Assembly: GCF_010183535.1 (NCBI RefSeq)
Contig: NC_071329.1
Location: 17,436,879-17,500,878 of the forward strand
Length of the DNA stretch: 64,000 bases
Reading direction: 5' to 3'
Source of the DNA: Caenorhabditis remanei
Taxonomy: Eukaryota; Nematoda; Chromadorea; Rhabditida; Rhabditidae
In this document: piece by piece, positions 63,858 through 64,000 of the stretch
Layout: every line of letters starts with the position of its first letter
How positions within the stretch are numbered: position 1 is the first letter of the stretch
Made by a program: the position numbers and the translations under genes
Notes under the pieces: generated by a model
What the model saw: the letters and a program-made list of their open reading frames with translations, nothing else
What the model was told of the DNA's origin: nothing
The model's database searches: none

Positions 63858-64000
63858 TTGTCTATTTAGGTCCATATCTTCCAAGTATCCAATCTCCCGA
63901 TCTCACCCCCATCTGTCATTCCTGTTGCACATCTCTCCCTGTGTCATTTGTTCTTTTGTAATTAATTAATAGAATACTAATAAAACTGTGTACATAGCAT

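Overview
The window is eukaryotic and comes from a Caenorhabditis-type nematode. Introns are very short (about 44-60 nt) with TTTTCAG-like acceptors. Several start codons sit a few bases behind such an acceptor, as at trans-splice sites. The gene families (DUF3557, MATH-BTB, an EGR-type zinc finger) are typical of Caenorhabditis. The species cannot be fixed from sequence alone.

Positions 1-48810 are a tandem array of a ~23.98 kb unit: the tail of one unit (1-842), a complete unit (843-24823) and a second complete unit (24824-48810). The two units appear to differ almost only by one-base changes in homopolymers. Each unit holds, in order: a decayed DUF3557 gene split by an 11.4 kb Ty3/gypsy-type LTR retrotransposon (4-bp target duplication ATAA); a 1.6 kb non-autonomous LTR element (target duplication GGAG); a 418-bp GC-rich hAT-like MITE (8-bp target duplication); a DUF3557 exon fragment; a five-exon MATH-BTB gene on the minus strand; a deletion-fused DUF3557 remnant; and an eight-exon EGR-family zinc-finger gene on the minus strand that carries a duplicated 48-nt exon and an intronic MITE.

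The retrotransposon is the most unusual object. One reading frame carries a capsid-type Gag, an envelope-like membrane glycoprotein region with a dibasic cleavage site and a membrane anchor, then protease, reverse transcriptase, RNase H and integrase. The glycoprotein region lies between Gag and protease rather than downstream of pol. The frame is intact in unit 2 and broken by single-base losses in unit 1. The leader holds five perfect GTAAACAA/TTGTTTAC octamers (forkhead/DAF-16-type sites) within 260 bp. Between pol and the 3' LTR, on the opposite strand, lies a small intron-containing gene with an EGF-like domain, apparently a captured host gene.

From 48811 the sequence is single copy. Three direct DUF3557 genes (A, B, C) sit in ~2.3 kb tandem blocks and a fourth (D) is inverted. 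All share a three-exon layout and an upstream module containing CTGGGAAACTCCGCCCA. Between C and D lies an unrecognised three-exon gene (391 aa). Its decayed paralogue at 60.4-61.9 kb is split by a degenerate mariner element. The window ends with a small Smr-domain gene. I saw no rRNA, tRNA, CRISPR or bacterial features.
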